A stretch of 64,000 nucleotides of DNA from Talpa occidentalis. Its lineage: Eukaryota > Chordata > Mammalia > Eulipotyphla > Talpidae. Where the stretch lies: the NCBI RefSeq assembly GCF_014898055.3, contig NW_023601104.1, positions 42,410,210 to 42,474,209 of the forward strand, read 5' to 3'. Below, in pieces: positions 46,149 to 58,010 of the stretch. Position numbers and translations under genes: made by a program. The notes beneath the pieces were generated by a model that was given only the letters and a program-made list of their open reading frames with translations, was not told the DNA's origin and did not search any database. Numbering within the stretch: the first letter of the stretch is position 1; the number at the start of each line of letters is the position of its first letter.

Positions 46149-47630
46149 ACTCTAGCATCTCTTTCCTAGTTTTTAGAATTTTTACTTGCAATTAATTTCT
46201 ACAGTTTTTCAAAAATTTTAAAAAGAAAACAAAATTATAAAGTCATTTGATTTCTCATTACTTGTTAATAATCATCTTTAATGTCCTGAGGGATGACCCA
46301 ACATTTCCCTCATGTGTATCTGTAGCCCTGCTTGTTCTATTCTGGTGGGAGGAGCACAGAGGAACCTTGCACTATGTGGTATGTTGTGTTCGGCTTCTTT
46401 CATTAGCTCAATGATTCTGAGGTTTATCCAGAGGTCAGAGATCACCAATAGGTCAAGTTCTGGTCTCCGGTGCCCAGCATGCTGCCCACTTCACATGGCA
46501 TTGGCAGCTTAGCAATCTAACTTCCTTGGGAGATGCCATCCCCTGCCAGTCTTAGCCCATGTGCTTGAGTGGGACCCACCCTCGTGCCCCCAAAGCAGGA
46601 AAGACCAGGCTTGTCAGCCCATGGACTCAACTTCTAGGGCCATAGAGACTTGCTATTTAGGTCAATCAATATCAAGGACCAGTTTTGGTAAAAACAAAGG
46701 TCGAGAGAGATGGTCTCAATCTGAGCATTTGCAATTTTATTTATTTATTTATTTTTAAAGATTTATTTATTTATGCATACAAGTGCTGGGGTACAGGCCA
46801 AAGGAGGGGGGGTGAGAGAATTCACCAGAAACAGAGTGAGGAACAGAACAGACTGTTCTGACTGAACATACAATGCTTAGGGGAGCAGTGGGCGAGACAG
46901 GAAAGGTCCGCTGTACCATGTGGGTTACTCCCTGGCTGGCCAGGGATCGAACTTGTGCTGCAGAGGCTGCGGATTGCTTCATAGATTGTGCCACCAGGGA
47001 GGACCTGAGCATTTGCAATTTTAAAGGGTGTGAAATACCCCAAGGAATGAAGCTTGGATGAGGCAGGGCTGCTGTCTGGATAAAGTGGCTGTGGCTGTCA
47101 CTGACTTGTGCTCCATGGCCTGCACTGCTGTGTCTGCATCTGGTGGCAGCACAGCAGGGACTGCACCTGCCCTGAAAAAACTATCCTGAAGGACTTGGCA
47201 GGATGGAGATGAAGGGCGGTGTTTCTGTCACTAGGGACTTGATTTCTGGGGCTCTGGCACCTCTACCGTCAACACCACCTCCTATTTCCCAACTTAGCCT
47301 CGGGTTCCTGTCAGGGTTGGAACAAGTGATCTTTTTTGAGTCATCAGCTGTGGGTACCTATGTGGCCACTGTGGGCCCTCATACCCCCCTACCCCCCAGG
47401 GAGCGTCACTTGACAGCATGTGTGGGGGCGGGGCAGCCTTCATAGAAAACCTTGTAGGATGACGCACCACAGAACCAGAAAGGAGCCCCAGCTCACTGTG
47501 CCCACCTGCTCCTCCATCCTCTCCGGGGAAAGGACGCCCCAGTGGCTCCACTGAGCAGCCTCCTGGGAAGATGCAGCCACTCCTGCTCTCGCTGCTGCTG
47601 GCCTGTTTGCTGGCCCCCATGGCAGAGGCA
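46149..47630 (+). repeat. Segmental duplication, block 1 (right part)
   Basis: Continues the block after the LINE-1 and matches 53,683-54,825, through the promoter region into protease exon 1. It contains the SINE at 46,740-47,004, absent from block 2. Confidence 0.88.
46740..47004 (-). mobile_element. tRNA-derived SINE, antisense, with target duplication
   Basis: Flanked by ctgagcatttgcaatttta at 46,721-46,739 and 47,005-47,023. The empty site is seen near 54,240-54,255 in the paralogous block (ctctgagcattaaaggg). Full length, T-rich start, head complement ccaccagggaggacc. Confidence 0.93.
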
Positions 47631-50154
47631 GGTGAGTGACCTTCCCCATCTCAGAGGCCACAGGTCCCCTGCCCCTTCTGCATACGTGGGACCCACCTGC
47701 CAGGACGTTCTGACCCCCGGCTCCTGTCCCATATCAGACCCCAAGATGGAGCTGGATAAGCTGCCAGCAGGACCGGCCAGGCCAGGGCTGTTCTCAAGAA
47801 GAGCCAGTGGTGCTGTCTCCTCTCCCAGTGCCACCAGCCCCTGCCATCCGGAGAGTGGAGTCTCCCTGGAAGTGCATGCAGAGGGTGGGACACTGGCAAT
47901 GACAAACAGTAAATCCCCCTGTCAAGGGCAGCAAGGGCCTGGCTCTGGGTCTGGGACCAGACACCTGCTTAGGAGAGAAGACACCAGACCTGGTGACACT
48001 GTCCCCAGAAGACTGCTTTGCCTTTGCTCAGCCCAGGGCCCCTCATTCCCTTTTTCCAACTCTGCTTTTCTTCCCAGGTCCTTAGCAGCTCCCCTCTTTC
48101 CAAGGATGGGCCACTCTTTGGCAGACCACGGCTTCTCTGCTTTCCAGAATCCCCCAGCACTAGCCCCTCCAACCCTTCTTCAGCCACATGGGATTCCTGC
48201 AGTCAATGATCATGGGCACCGCTGGGTGTCAGGCCCAGGAATCAGGCTAGACAACATCTAGGCTCTGCACCTCAGCTTGGGCTCTAGAAAGCAGCACTGT
48301 CAGAGATGGCACAGACTCACAGGGGCCTGGAAACTACATGACATTAAAGAAAACCAGGAGAGGAATTTTCCAGAGCCTGGAGCACTTTACTGTCCTGACA
48401 CAGCTCTGCTCACCTCCAGCTTTGGGTGAAGGCAGAGCACAGGCTAAGCAGAGGGGCTTCCCTTCTCTGGGAGGGGAAAATGGAGGAGTCTTGAGCACCC
48501 CCACCGGCCCCAGGCCACCCTGGCTCCCAAATTCCCTGTAGTGTGAGCAACAGGGCGGGTGCAGTGAGTGGATGCACAAGCAGACCAGACATTTCCTTCA
48601 GGAGAGATCATCGGGGGACATGAGGCCATTCCCCACTCCCGACCCTACATGGCATTTCTATGGATATCAGGTCAGAAATCTGAGAGCTGGTTTGGTGACA
48701 AATTCCAGCCATTTCACAACAAGAGGCGTGTTTGTGGTGGTTTCCTGATTCGAGAGGACTTTGTGCTGACAGCCGCTCACTGTAAAGGGAGGTGAGGAGC
48801 AGCCACAGCCCACACCCTCCTGAGAGCCCCACTTCTCCCCAGGAGCTCCCCAGCTTCTAGGAGTACATGAGCCAGAAGAGTCCCCAGAGGTGAGAAATGT
48901 GTAGGCAGCTGGTGGGGAGGAGCCAGGGTAGTGCCAGCTGGAAACCTGCAGGGAAGAGAGAGTGCTCAGCCCTGCTGGCTTTAATGCTAGGCCCAACTGG
49001 GCATCAGATGCAGACTAGTGCAATTTTGCACACCTTCCTGAGGTAACTGACCTCTGTGATCCACGGCGCAGTTACCAATAGCTCTAGAATACTCCTTCAG
49101 TTACTGAGAAGCAGAGGGCACAGACAGATGAGCCCTGATTCCTCTGTTGCCTCCATTTCCCCTCAGATGCATCCCTCCCTGCCCCGCCTGTTCCTGCCCT
49201 GCCAGACCTTGGGCTGTATCTCCTGTGACTTCTCCCTCTGCTCTGTGTGCAGCTCAATCACCGTCATCCTGGGAGCCCACGACATCACCATGCAGGAGAG
49301 GACCCAGCAGGTCATCCCTGTGAAGAGAGCCATCCCCCACCCAGATTATAATCTTTGGACCAAAGCCAACGACATCATGTTGCTGCAGGTTGCAAATCTC
49401 TCCGTTGGTCCTGACATTTAATCCTGGGCTGTTCGTATCCCCTGTGACCTCATTCCCATCCTCTTCCCAGTTATGACCCTTCAGTGACCCTTGTGAGAAG
49501 GCAATGACTGTCTTGTGGGTCAGCAGTAGATAAGGTTTCCTTTCCTTTTCTTTCTGTCAGCTTCAAGGGAACGCCACGTTGAACACCAATGTGAAAACCA
49601 TCAGGCTGCCCAAAAAGAAGAAATCAGTGAAGTCGGGGAAGCTGTGCACTGTGGCCGGATGGGGGCACTCAGGCGTCAATACCCAGCTTGCACATAAACT
49701 GCAGGAGGTAGACCTTGCAGTTCAAAAGAACAGTGTTTGCCTCCGTTTCATCAAAGACATACCTTACGACAACAGCATCCAGATATGTGCCGGAGAGCCA
49801 GAAACAACTAAGTCTACATTTGAGGTGAGCTCACCAGCACTGACCATGCCCAACCCTGGGTGCAGCCAGGCTTTGAGGAGCCCTGGGCCTGATCTCACCC
49901 ACAGCCCCTATCAGAGACCCCCACCCATGGGGCAGTGGGAAGGTCAGGACCAGGAGAAGGCCCCGCTCAGTTCTTCCTCCATCTGCCCACAGGGTGACTC
50001 CGGGGGCCCCTTGGTGTGTAAAGAGGTGGCTCAGGGAATCATCTCCTACGGGTCCCAGGATGGGACGCCTCCATGTGTCTTCACCAGGATCTCAAGCTTT
50101 GTGCCCTGGGTAGAAGAAACAATGAGACAAGTCACACTGCAGGGACCAGGCTGA
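47571..50154 (+). CDS. Granzyme / mast-cell protease-like serine protease, intact
   Basis: Five exons: 47,571-47,631, 48,602-48,791, 49,253-49,388, 49,561-49,824 and 49,993-50,154, with phases 1, 2, 0, 0 and GT-AG borders throughout, giving 270 residues. It is a chymotrypsin-fold secretory-granule protease. Signal peptide residues 1-20, GE dipeptide (removed by cathepsin C in this family), then IIGG at 23. Catalytic His80 (TAAHC), Asp124 (NDIMLL) and Ser220 (GDSGGP). Cysteines for the three family disulfides and one NAT glycosylation sequon are present. Two oddities: exon 2 has 14 extra codons (about residues 47-60, before CGGF), and chymotrypsin position 226 is Cys (PPCVF, residue 245), where granzyme B has Arg, granzyme H Gly, cathepsin G Glu and chymase Ala. 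The exon 3 donor (gttgca) is weak. Orthology is unclear: granzyme H/B-like or a lineage-specific member. It is the only gene of the cluster on the plus strand. Confidence 0.9.
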
Positions 50155-50434
50155 GGTGCCAGGGACTGAGCCATCTGTCCTCTCTGGGACAGGCTGGAGC
50201 AGCACTGGCCGGTGGGGGTGGGGGGGCTGCCAGGGGCTTCACAAACTTTCATTTCTAGAGGGAATCATTGACTCCTCCTGTTTCTCAAATTGCCCTACAG
50301 CTTATAGCTTCATGAGTAAATTTTTTCTTCTATTTTTTCAAGAACCTCTAAATCCTTTCCCTAAGAACGTAGTTAGAAAGTACCTCTTTTGAAAGCCTCC
50401 GCCTTAGAGAAGATTGGAAAGTAGAAGAATGCTG

Positions 50435-50765
50435 AATTGTTTGCACTGACGAGAGTGCTTACACTGCGGGGAAGTAAATTCTGGGCCTGAAAGTAATACA
50501 GATTCCTCAAAGGCGTGATCGTTCAATACAGAATGTATAAATAAAAACTTGAAATTTCTGCAACTACCTGGAGATGATCCTCATTCCTGCTCCCCGTGTC
50601 TCCTCCTGCTTTTGTCCTGTGTCTTCAAAAGATGCTGCTCCTCTAACAGAAGTGGGCCTGGCTGTTAGGCTCATCCTGGTCTCCATCACCTGCTGTCCAG
50701 CTGGGGAGCGTGAGGGCCGCTGTTTGCTGATGCTGCTGGTCACGGGTGCAGGAGCCTCAGACATA
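50435..50765 (+). repeat. 3' flank duplicate (partner of 16,720-17,070)
   Basis: High similarity to 16,720-17,070. It includes ataaataaaaact (about 50,536), which could serve as a distal poly(A) signal for the protease gene. From 50,800 to 51,500 nothing is recognised. Confidence 0.78.
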
Positions 50766-53700
50766 CGGTGTCAGGATGGAGGGGTCTAGTGCCCGTGAGG
50801 GGAGCATGACAGTGTTCACCCCCCTTACCCGGCGCACTGGCAGCTTTTCTGCAGGGGAGCCCTTCCTGTGTCTTGGGGGGACAGGCCCCAGAGCCCGAAG
50901 GGTGCTAAGTGACCTAAACGCAAACCAAGCAGATCACTTCAAGGGACCCAGGGGTGATTGGCTTCTGTCCAGTGACTGTCAAGTCCAGGACTTCTGTTCA
51001 AATCTGTGGGCTAAGAGAAGCTCTTTGTCACAGAACACTTAGATTTGGAAAAGGGAAATATGAACCTTCTCAAAGTATGAGTCCGGAATGGTGATAAGAC
51101 AGGAAACAGGGCTATTCAGGTGTGTCCAGCTCCACTGCTCATAAGGCAAACCCAGTCGACCTCTCACCCCAGCCAGGACACCCCATGTCCTGACCCCCGG
51201 GCCCTCTAAGCACAGGCTCTTTGGCTACTGCAGCGGGGTCAGCTGCTCGGGGGCAGGAGCCGGCTCTCCCAGAGGCCTGGAACTTGCCTGCTGAGCGATC
51301 ACTCGTGGTTTCGTGAGAATGGAAGAGAGCCAGGAGCGGGGGCTGCTGGGGTCCCAGCCTGTGCTGGCTGCCACCCCGGCCTTCACTTTCTTGTCCTTTC
51401 CTGAGCGTTCACCTCAGACTCAGCAGGCCCTGCACACACTGTGACACATTTAACTCTGTTCACACCTAGCCCACGCACCTCATGTGATAACACCCAGCAT
51501 TACTGAGCTGTGTGGGTACAGGAGGCTGTGAGGCCTCTGAGCCTTGGTTCTCCTTCCCTGACAGGTATCTCCCTTAAGAGTGTTTTGATATCTTATACCA
51601 TCCCAGAACTTCAGGCTCTCATCACAGCATCCTAATAGGAGTGCACAGATGACTCCGAACTGAGGCAAGCATCTTCTCAACAACATGGCTGAGTCCTGTG
51701 GTGAAATGAAACTGGTCAGGGCCAACTTCTGGCCCCTTATGCCTATAGATTCTGATTTCAGGCAGGACATAAGACAGTGATAAGACTTAGGGATATCAGT
51801 TGACAGCAGTAGAAGCAAATGCCATGTGTCACTGTGGGAATGTCCTGTTACTGTGCTAGTGTCACCACCTACAAGGAATGGTGACATGTGAGAGGTTATC
51901 ATGGCTCTAGGAAATGTCCCTCATGGGCCAGGATCAATATTCTGTGGGGAATGTGGGGAAAGAACATCAGGACAAAAAGAAGAAAATGATTTTTAATATA
52001 CTTTAAAATATATTTAAGAAAAGGAACTGTGTGATCTAAATGAACTTTTCCATCAGGATAGGGAACCTTTCTTCTCTAAGAGAATGAACTGCTTACATTA
52101 GCAAGGTAAACAGAAACTATATTCTTCAGCAACACTTTATCTTTCCCTAGATTCCTTGGCAATCTTGGAAACAGTGCATTTGCAGAGCTTGGATAAGATC
52201 ACCGATTTTGGAATCAGACTCCTACATTCTAACCCTTGCTCCCTCTCCACGCTTATGACATGAGCGAAGAGGAAAAGTACTTTCCCATGTCAGTATCTCA
52301 CTGTCTCATCTGTGAAATGAAGAAATGTCAGTAGCTCCCTGAGAGGGTAAAGTGGGGATCTATAGTCAGGGATCAGTGTTAGGCAGCATTACGATGTGGC
52401 TGACATTTTCTCATTTGCTTTATAAACCGATTAATCACACCAGTGCTCCAAGTACATAAAGCAAACATAGAGAAAATCAAGGGGAGAAATAAACAATTCT
52501 CTAGAAATTGTTGGAGAGTTCAATAATACACTTTCAATAGTGTGTAGAACCTTTGGGCAGAAAATTAACAAGGAAACCAGGAGTTTGAACAACACTATAA
52601 ATCAATTAGACCAAACACATATACCAACACTCCAGCCCCAAAAGAATATATATTCTCTCAAGTGCATGTTCTCTCAGGAAGCATTCTCCAGGATAAGTCA
52701 TAGGTTGGGTCATACACATTTCTCAGTGAGTTTTAAATACTTTGAATTAGTTAAATTTATAATAACTAAAATGAAATAATACAAATAATCTTCTCCAACC
52801 TTAATGAAATGGAAGTAGAAGTCAGTAATTCATGGAAAACTGGAAAACTCACAGACATGGAATCAAGTAACACAGTAACACTCTCTTAAATAACAAAAGG
52901 GTCAATCAGTGTAACCCACCACAGTAATAGAATGAAGGGAAAATACATGATCATCTCATAGATGCAGAAAATTCATCTAACTACATTAGTTTCAGCAAAC
53001 TAAGAATAAAAGAGAACTTTGTAACATCATAAAATGTGTTTACTCAAACCCAAAATCTTTCATCCTATGCAATGGTAAAAGACTGATATTAGGAGCCAGA
53101 TAAGTATGTCCACTTCACCACCACTATTTGACATTGAATTCAAAGTCCTGGACAGAACAATTCTACAAGACAATGAAATAAAACACATATAAATTGGAGA
53201 AAATGACGTAAACTACCCAATGGCAGATGACATGACTATATATAGAAAATCACACCCCATTAGCAAGATAAATTAAGTAAATTCATGGCAGGATACAAGC
53301 TCAGTTTCTGTCTATACACCAGAAATAAATAATCCGAAAAAGGAATTAGTACAATTCCATTTCCAATACAATTCTCCCAAATAAAATGCCTAATTCCAAA
53401 TATAACCAAGGAGGTGAACAAATTTGAACTCGCTCTGTAGTGGAACTTATTTAAAATTAAATTACCTTTCTGATTTGTGTTAATATATGTTCATGAAGAA
53501 AATGGAAAGTAGGAAGGAAAAGTGTCATTCATTTCAATCTCCCACAGACAGAGTGTTACATAAGCACTGAGTTTTAAATCCTGGGATCGTATGAGATCTA
53601 CAGTGCCATTTTCTTTGAGCTCACTAAACCCATCAACTGAAGCCTTTTCTCCATGTTCTTAAAAATGTATGTCAATGGCACTATAATCTCTTCCCTATTT

Positions 53701-54204
53701 TTTTAAATTTTACTTGCAACTAATTTCTACAGTTGCTGGAAAATTTTAAAAACAAAACAAAATTGTAAAGTGATTTGATTTCTCCTTACTTGTTAATAAT
53801 CATCTTTAATGTCCTGAGGGATGATCCAACATTTCTCTCATGTGTATCTGCAGCTCTGCTTGTCCTATTCTGGTGGGAGGAGCACAGAGGAACCTTGTAC
53901 TATGTGGTATGTTGCTCAATGATTCTGAAATTTATCCAGAGGTCAGAGATCAGCAAAAGGTCAAGTCTTGGTCTCTGGTACCCAGCATGCTCCCTACTAT
54001 GCATGGTAATGGCAGCTTAGCCATCTAACTTCTTGGGAGAAGGCGTCCTCTGCCAGTCTTAGCCCATGTGCTTGAGTGGGATCCACCCCTGTGCCCCCAA
54101 AGCAGGGAAGACCAAGGATTGTCAGCCCATGGACCCAACTTCTAGGGCCATAGAGACTTGCTATATAGGTCAATCAATATCAAGGGCCAGTTTTGGTAAA
54201 AATG

Positions 54205-54230
54205 AAAGGAGAGAGAGAGAGAGAGAGAGA
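54205..54230 (+). repeat. (GA)n microsatellite
   Basis: About 13 GA units. The paralogous place near 46,700 has only gtcgagagagatgg, so this expanded in block 2. Confidence 0.9.
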
Positions 54231-54774
54231 GACCACCTCACTCTGAGCATTAAAGGGATGATAAATAACCCTCAGGAAGGAAGCTCAGAGGAGGCAGGGC
54301 TGCTGTCTGGATGTAGTGGCTGTGGCTGTCACTGACTTGTGCACCCACAGCCTGCACAGCTGCGTCTCCATCTGGCCGTAGCACAGCAGGGCCTGCGCCT
54401 TGGCTGAAGAAACTATCCTGAAGGATTAGCAGGATGGAGATGAAGGCGTGTGGGCCTGTCACTTGATTTCTGGGGCTCTGGCACCTCTACTGGTCCATAC
54501 CACCTCCTAGTCCCCACCTTAGCATCAGGTTCCTGTCTGGGTTGGGACAGTAGTCTTTTCTGCGTCATCAGCCGTGATGTGGCCACTGTGGGTCCTCACA
54601 CCGCCCAGGGGGTGTTACCAGGCAGGAGGTGTTGGGGTGGGCAGCTTTCATAGAAAACCTTGCAGGATGACAGGCCACAGAAGCAGAAAGGAGCCTCACT
54701 GGGCCCACGTGCTCCTCCATCCTCTCTGGGCGAAGGATGGCCCAGCGGCTCCAAAGAGCAGCCTTTCTGGGAAG

Positions 54775-54830
54775 ATGCAGCCACTCCTGCTCCTGCTCCT
54801 GCTGCTGCTGGCCTGTTTGCTGCCCCCCAG
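54775..54830 (+). pseudogene. Orphan protease exon 1
   Basis: A start codon and signal peptide (MQPLLLLLLLLLACLLPP) match exon 1 of the intact gene, with an expanded leucine run. After ccccccag the sequence changes to unrelated DNA, so the splice donor and exons 2-5 are lost. This is the truncated end of segmental block 2. Short open frames over it are not a gene. Confidence 0.85.
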
Positions 54831-55139
54831 ATGGTGTCTTTTGAGGTGGAAATGATTCTCAACTTTGCATGGACTTCGTTGGGCTTCCCTTGGAGGCCGG
54901 TCCGTCCCCCCTCCCTGTGCCGGGACCCCCTTCCGGCCTCCTTCCCTCCTCCCTGGCAGGGAGGCAGAGTTGGGGAAGCAGGGCCTGTGACTGTGGGCGC
55001 ACTGAGGAGGGCAGCGTCTCGCGTCTGCTCACCCCGTCCTGCTCTTGGGCCGAGGCCCGGGGTTTGTAGACAAGGGGGTAAAAAGGGGGAGATGGCGAGT
55101 GTCGGCCAGGGGGTGCTAAGAGGGTTCGGGGAGTCCTGG

Positions 55140-55400
55140 TGATGCAGCAGCTGGAGCTCGGGGGAGGCCGGGCAGGGTGCGTGCGCCCCAGCTGTGCCTG
55201 GAGCTCCCCCTGGCGTCCGCTGGTCGCAGGCCGGGCGGGGGCCTAGGGCGGCCAGAGAGGCCTCTGCTGGGGGCGGTGGGGGAGAGAAGCCCTGGCCTGG
55301 GGCGGCGTCCAGACCGGCGGGCAACCGCTGTCCTCGCAGGGAGGGAGCTGGTGGTCAGGGGCTGCCCTGAGCCGTTCTCTCCCTCGTGATTCCAATGGCG
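55140..55400. promoter_or_regulatory. Small CpG-rich block
   Basis: GC- and CpG-rich sequence following the duplication breakpoint. No exon is recognised. Confidence 0.4.
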
Positions 55401-55589
55401 CCCATCTCTCATACAGCTCAGGCTGTGCTCAGCTTCACAATGAGAACTGGGGGACCGTTTCAGGTCATCTTCATGGGTGGGCCCGGGTTGGGGGCGGGGG
55501 TGGGGGGAGGTGGGTGTTACAGAAGGCGCTCTCGGGCTCTGGCCAGCCCCTGCAGGACGAGTTCCACTCCCCCAACACCCCCCCCCCGC

Positions 55590-55750
55590 CCCCCAGGGAG
55601 ACCTCCGTGGTCTCCCTGCTGCCCCCCTCAGCTGTGGATTTCAGTCCGTCTGCCAGTTCTGCTCCCCACTCTGTCTCTGGTGAATCCTCTCACCCCCACA
55701 CCTCTGGCCTGTACCCAAGTTCTTGTATGCATAAAGAAAGAAATCTAAAA
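55590..55750 (+). mobile_element. tRNA-derived SINE, 3' part
   Basis: The 3' two-thirds of a sense SINE: gctcccccctcagctgtgg-like segment, ccactctgtctctggtgaat, tgtacccaagttcttgtatg and a weak A-rich tail. The head is degraded. From 55,760 to 57,110 no gene is seen. Confidence 0.8.
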
Positions 55751-57119
55751 ACATCAAGGAGGAAACGTGTAACTAAAGAAGCGTTTTATGATGAATCTGA
55801 TGTTTTGGTTTGAGCCGCTGGAGCACAGCTGATGCAGGTACCAGGCACTGGTCTCTCAAATAGGAATGAAGGAGTGGGTCTCCCCCAGCTCTTGCAGTAC
55901 CCCCCTTGTTTGACAGGTTTGTCTTCTCCCATTCCAAGGAGTTGAGAAAAGCAGCCTAGAGCTCACCCATCTCATGCAGACCCTTTCCCTTCCCCTTTGC
56001 AGACCCTCCTCTTCCCCATATTTGTTTCACCTGTGCCATATTTGTGCCACATTTGTTTCACCTTTGCACGAAGACCCCTGCCCTCTGCCCAAGACAGGAC
56101 GGTGGTCTGTCAAACATGAGTCTGCTGCCCTTCTCGTTGGTCCACAAATTCAACCACTTGCCTATTCCCCAAACTTGGTTTCCTTTCATTGGCTGAGGGA
56201 AACTGAGGCTGGTGTTCAGTACCAATGGGGCAGGCCAGAGCCAGGAACTGGATGCCACTTGTGCTCTGCCAGCCTCAACTCTGACTTCCCAGGGATGGAG
56301 CAGTTGCCCCCGCCGCCAGGCCACCCTGTCATCGCCTGGGCATCCAGGGTGGCTTCCTGATCCCCTTGCTCCGAGGGAGCGCCCTCTCTTCAGAGGGAAG
56401 GAGAGTCCCAGCAGCTGTGGGGTTTCTCCTCCCGGGGAACTTTCCAAGTCCCCCTCAGGAGAGGCACAGCTCTTCTCTGCCCCCTTGGAGGAGATGGAAC
56501 CTGGGTTGAAAACCGCAGTGGGTCCCCTGGCATTTGGTGTCAGTTCCTTGGGTGCATGCCAAGCCCCTGGCCTGCACACATTTGGGAAGAATCAGAGTCC
56601 CCCTCAGGGAGGGAGTCCAGTTCCCCTCAGTTTGGGAGGGAGTCTGTGAGTCTTCCTCAATTTGGGGCTCCTTTGGAGTGGAGTGGGAATTGGGAAACAT
56701 TGGGTATTTTCCTTGGTATTTGGAGTTTCCCGTTCATTTTTGGAAGCCAGGGATTTGGTGAAAATTGTGTGAGGTGCCATATTTGTTTCATCTGAAAGCC
56801 CCGTGGGGACAGTATTAACTGAGTTGGGGACCTGTAGCTGCCAACCCATGTCTAAGAAGCAGCTCCTGTCACTCTTTCCCTGCAGGAGCCCAGGAGCAGC
56901 TGACAGTGGGGAACAGACTGATGCTTTCCTGCGGCAGGCTGCACCTCCCATGCTGTCTCTTGACATGGTCCCGGCATTGGGGGAGACTCCCGAGAAGTGG
57001 GGAGTTCCTGTGCCCCGCCCCCAAAGAGGGAAAGTTATACTTCCCAGAAGAGGGGAGTTCTTGCACTTCCCAAAGAAGATCTGAACTAGGGAGTCTCCAT
57101 GGCAATGCCTTCTAATGCT

Positions 57120-58010
57120 CTCCTCTTTGTTCTTGGTTAATGCAAAAGTAAGTTAGTTAATAACTGGCATGTGAAAACCTAATTCGGACCCAGGTGACAA
57201 TTGGTTCATTGTTCTTATGCATGAACTATCACAAAAGAAGTAAAAATTGTTAAAGATATAGTTAGGAAAGAAATGTTTCGGCCCTGAGAACTATGGAGAA
57301 CAAGCTGCCCTGAACCAGCTGTGCTTGGAAACTATAGCCTATCCTTGGGGGTACCTGTTTGTGGCAACAATACATCTCCTGGTGTATGCGTAAGGCCAAC
57401 AGTTCGCAGGGTGTGTGGAGGTTAGGAATATCTAGTTAAGAGTTAGACTTCAGTAGAACTTACATAGATTTGATAAGTTGTTTTAGATCACTTTGAAGTA
57501 ATTGATAATAGGCTAGATTAATCTAGTGCTAGAGAATGGGTTGATTTTAGTAATATAGCATAACAATGGACTTTCATGTCTACTCCAAAATCAGGAAGGC
57601 TTGACAGGATGATTGATTGTTACTAAACATTGTACTGTCTTAGACAATGGATGATGCTAGAAAAAGAGTTGTACCTAGGAGAGTATTTGTCTCTGCTGAT
57701 TTACTTAATCAGATTAAAAAAGTGTCCTTTTGTAGTATAAGATCAAGAGGGTCTTTGTATATTCATGAGAAAATATGTAATGATGGTTTCTGTTCTGCTT
57801 TGCTGATGTAATCTCACCGCTTGCCTTAAGGTATAAATAAAGACCTGCTGAGACCCTCAGTAGGAGATACTTGTGCGAACTAAAGTGTTTGTGTCTTCCT
57901 CACTCCTACCTCGCTCCACTTCCCCTCAGCCCTCCGAGAGAAAACTTGGCCAATGCCATCCTCTCCTCTCTGAGACCCCTGACACAACTTCTAGCTGGGG
58001 CTGGTCTCCA
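57120..58010 (+). mobile_element. Probable LTR (ends not resolved)
   Basis: A promoter-like segment with ccttaaggtataaataaaga at 57,825-57,844 combines TATA and poly(A) signal, as in some LTRs. It is followed by a pyrimidine-rich U5-like stretch. No target duplication was found. From 58,020 to 59,238 I recognise nothing. Confidence 0.35.

Larger units (their letters stand above)
51540..54830 (+). repeat. Segmental duplication, block 2
   Basis: Paralogue of 37,800-47,630 without the LINE-1 and the SINE. It carries the same MIR (about 52,185-52,350) and degraded LINE-1 remnant (52,420-53,460). It lacks about 880 bases found at 39,120-39,995. Similarity ends abruptly at about 54,829, inside protease exon 1. 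Confidence 0.88.

Noticed and set aside
47542..48261. 239-codon frame over the start of the intact protease gene
   Set aside because: It is in a different frame from exon 1 and runs through intron 1; the signal peptide and splice phases define the real gene.
54574..54855. A 93-codon frame ending in the leucine-rich signal peptide, as a new gene
   Set aside because: It reads through the 5' flank into orphan protease exon 1 and then unrelated DNA. No exon 2 follows.
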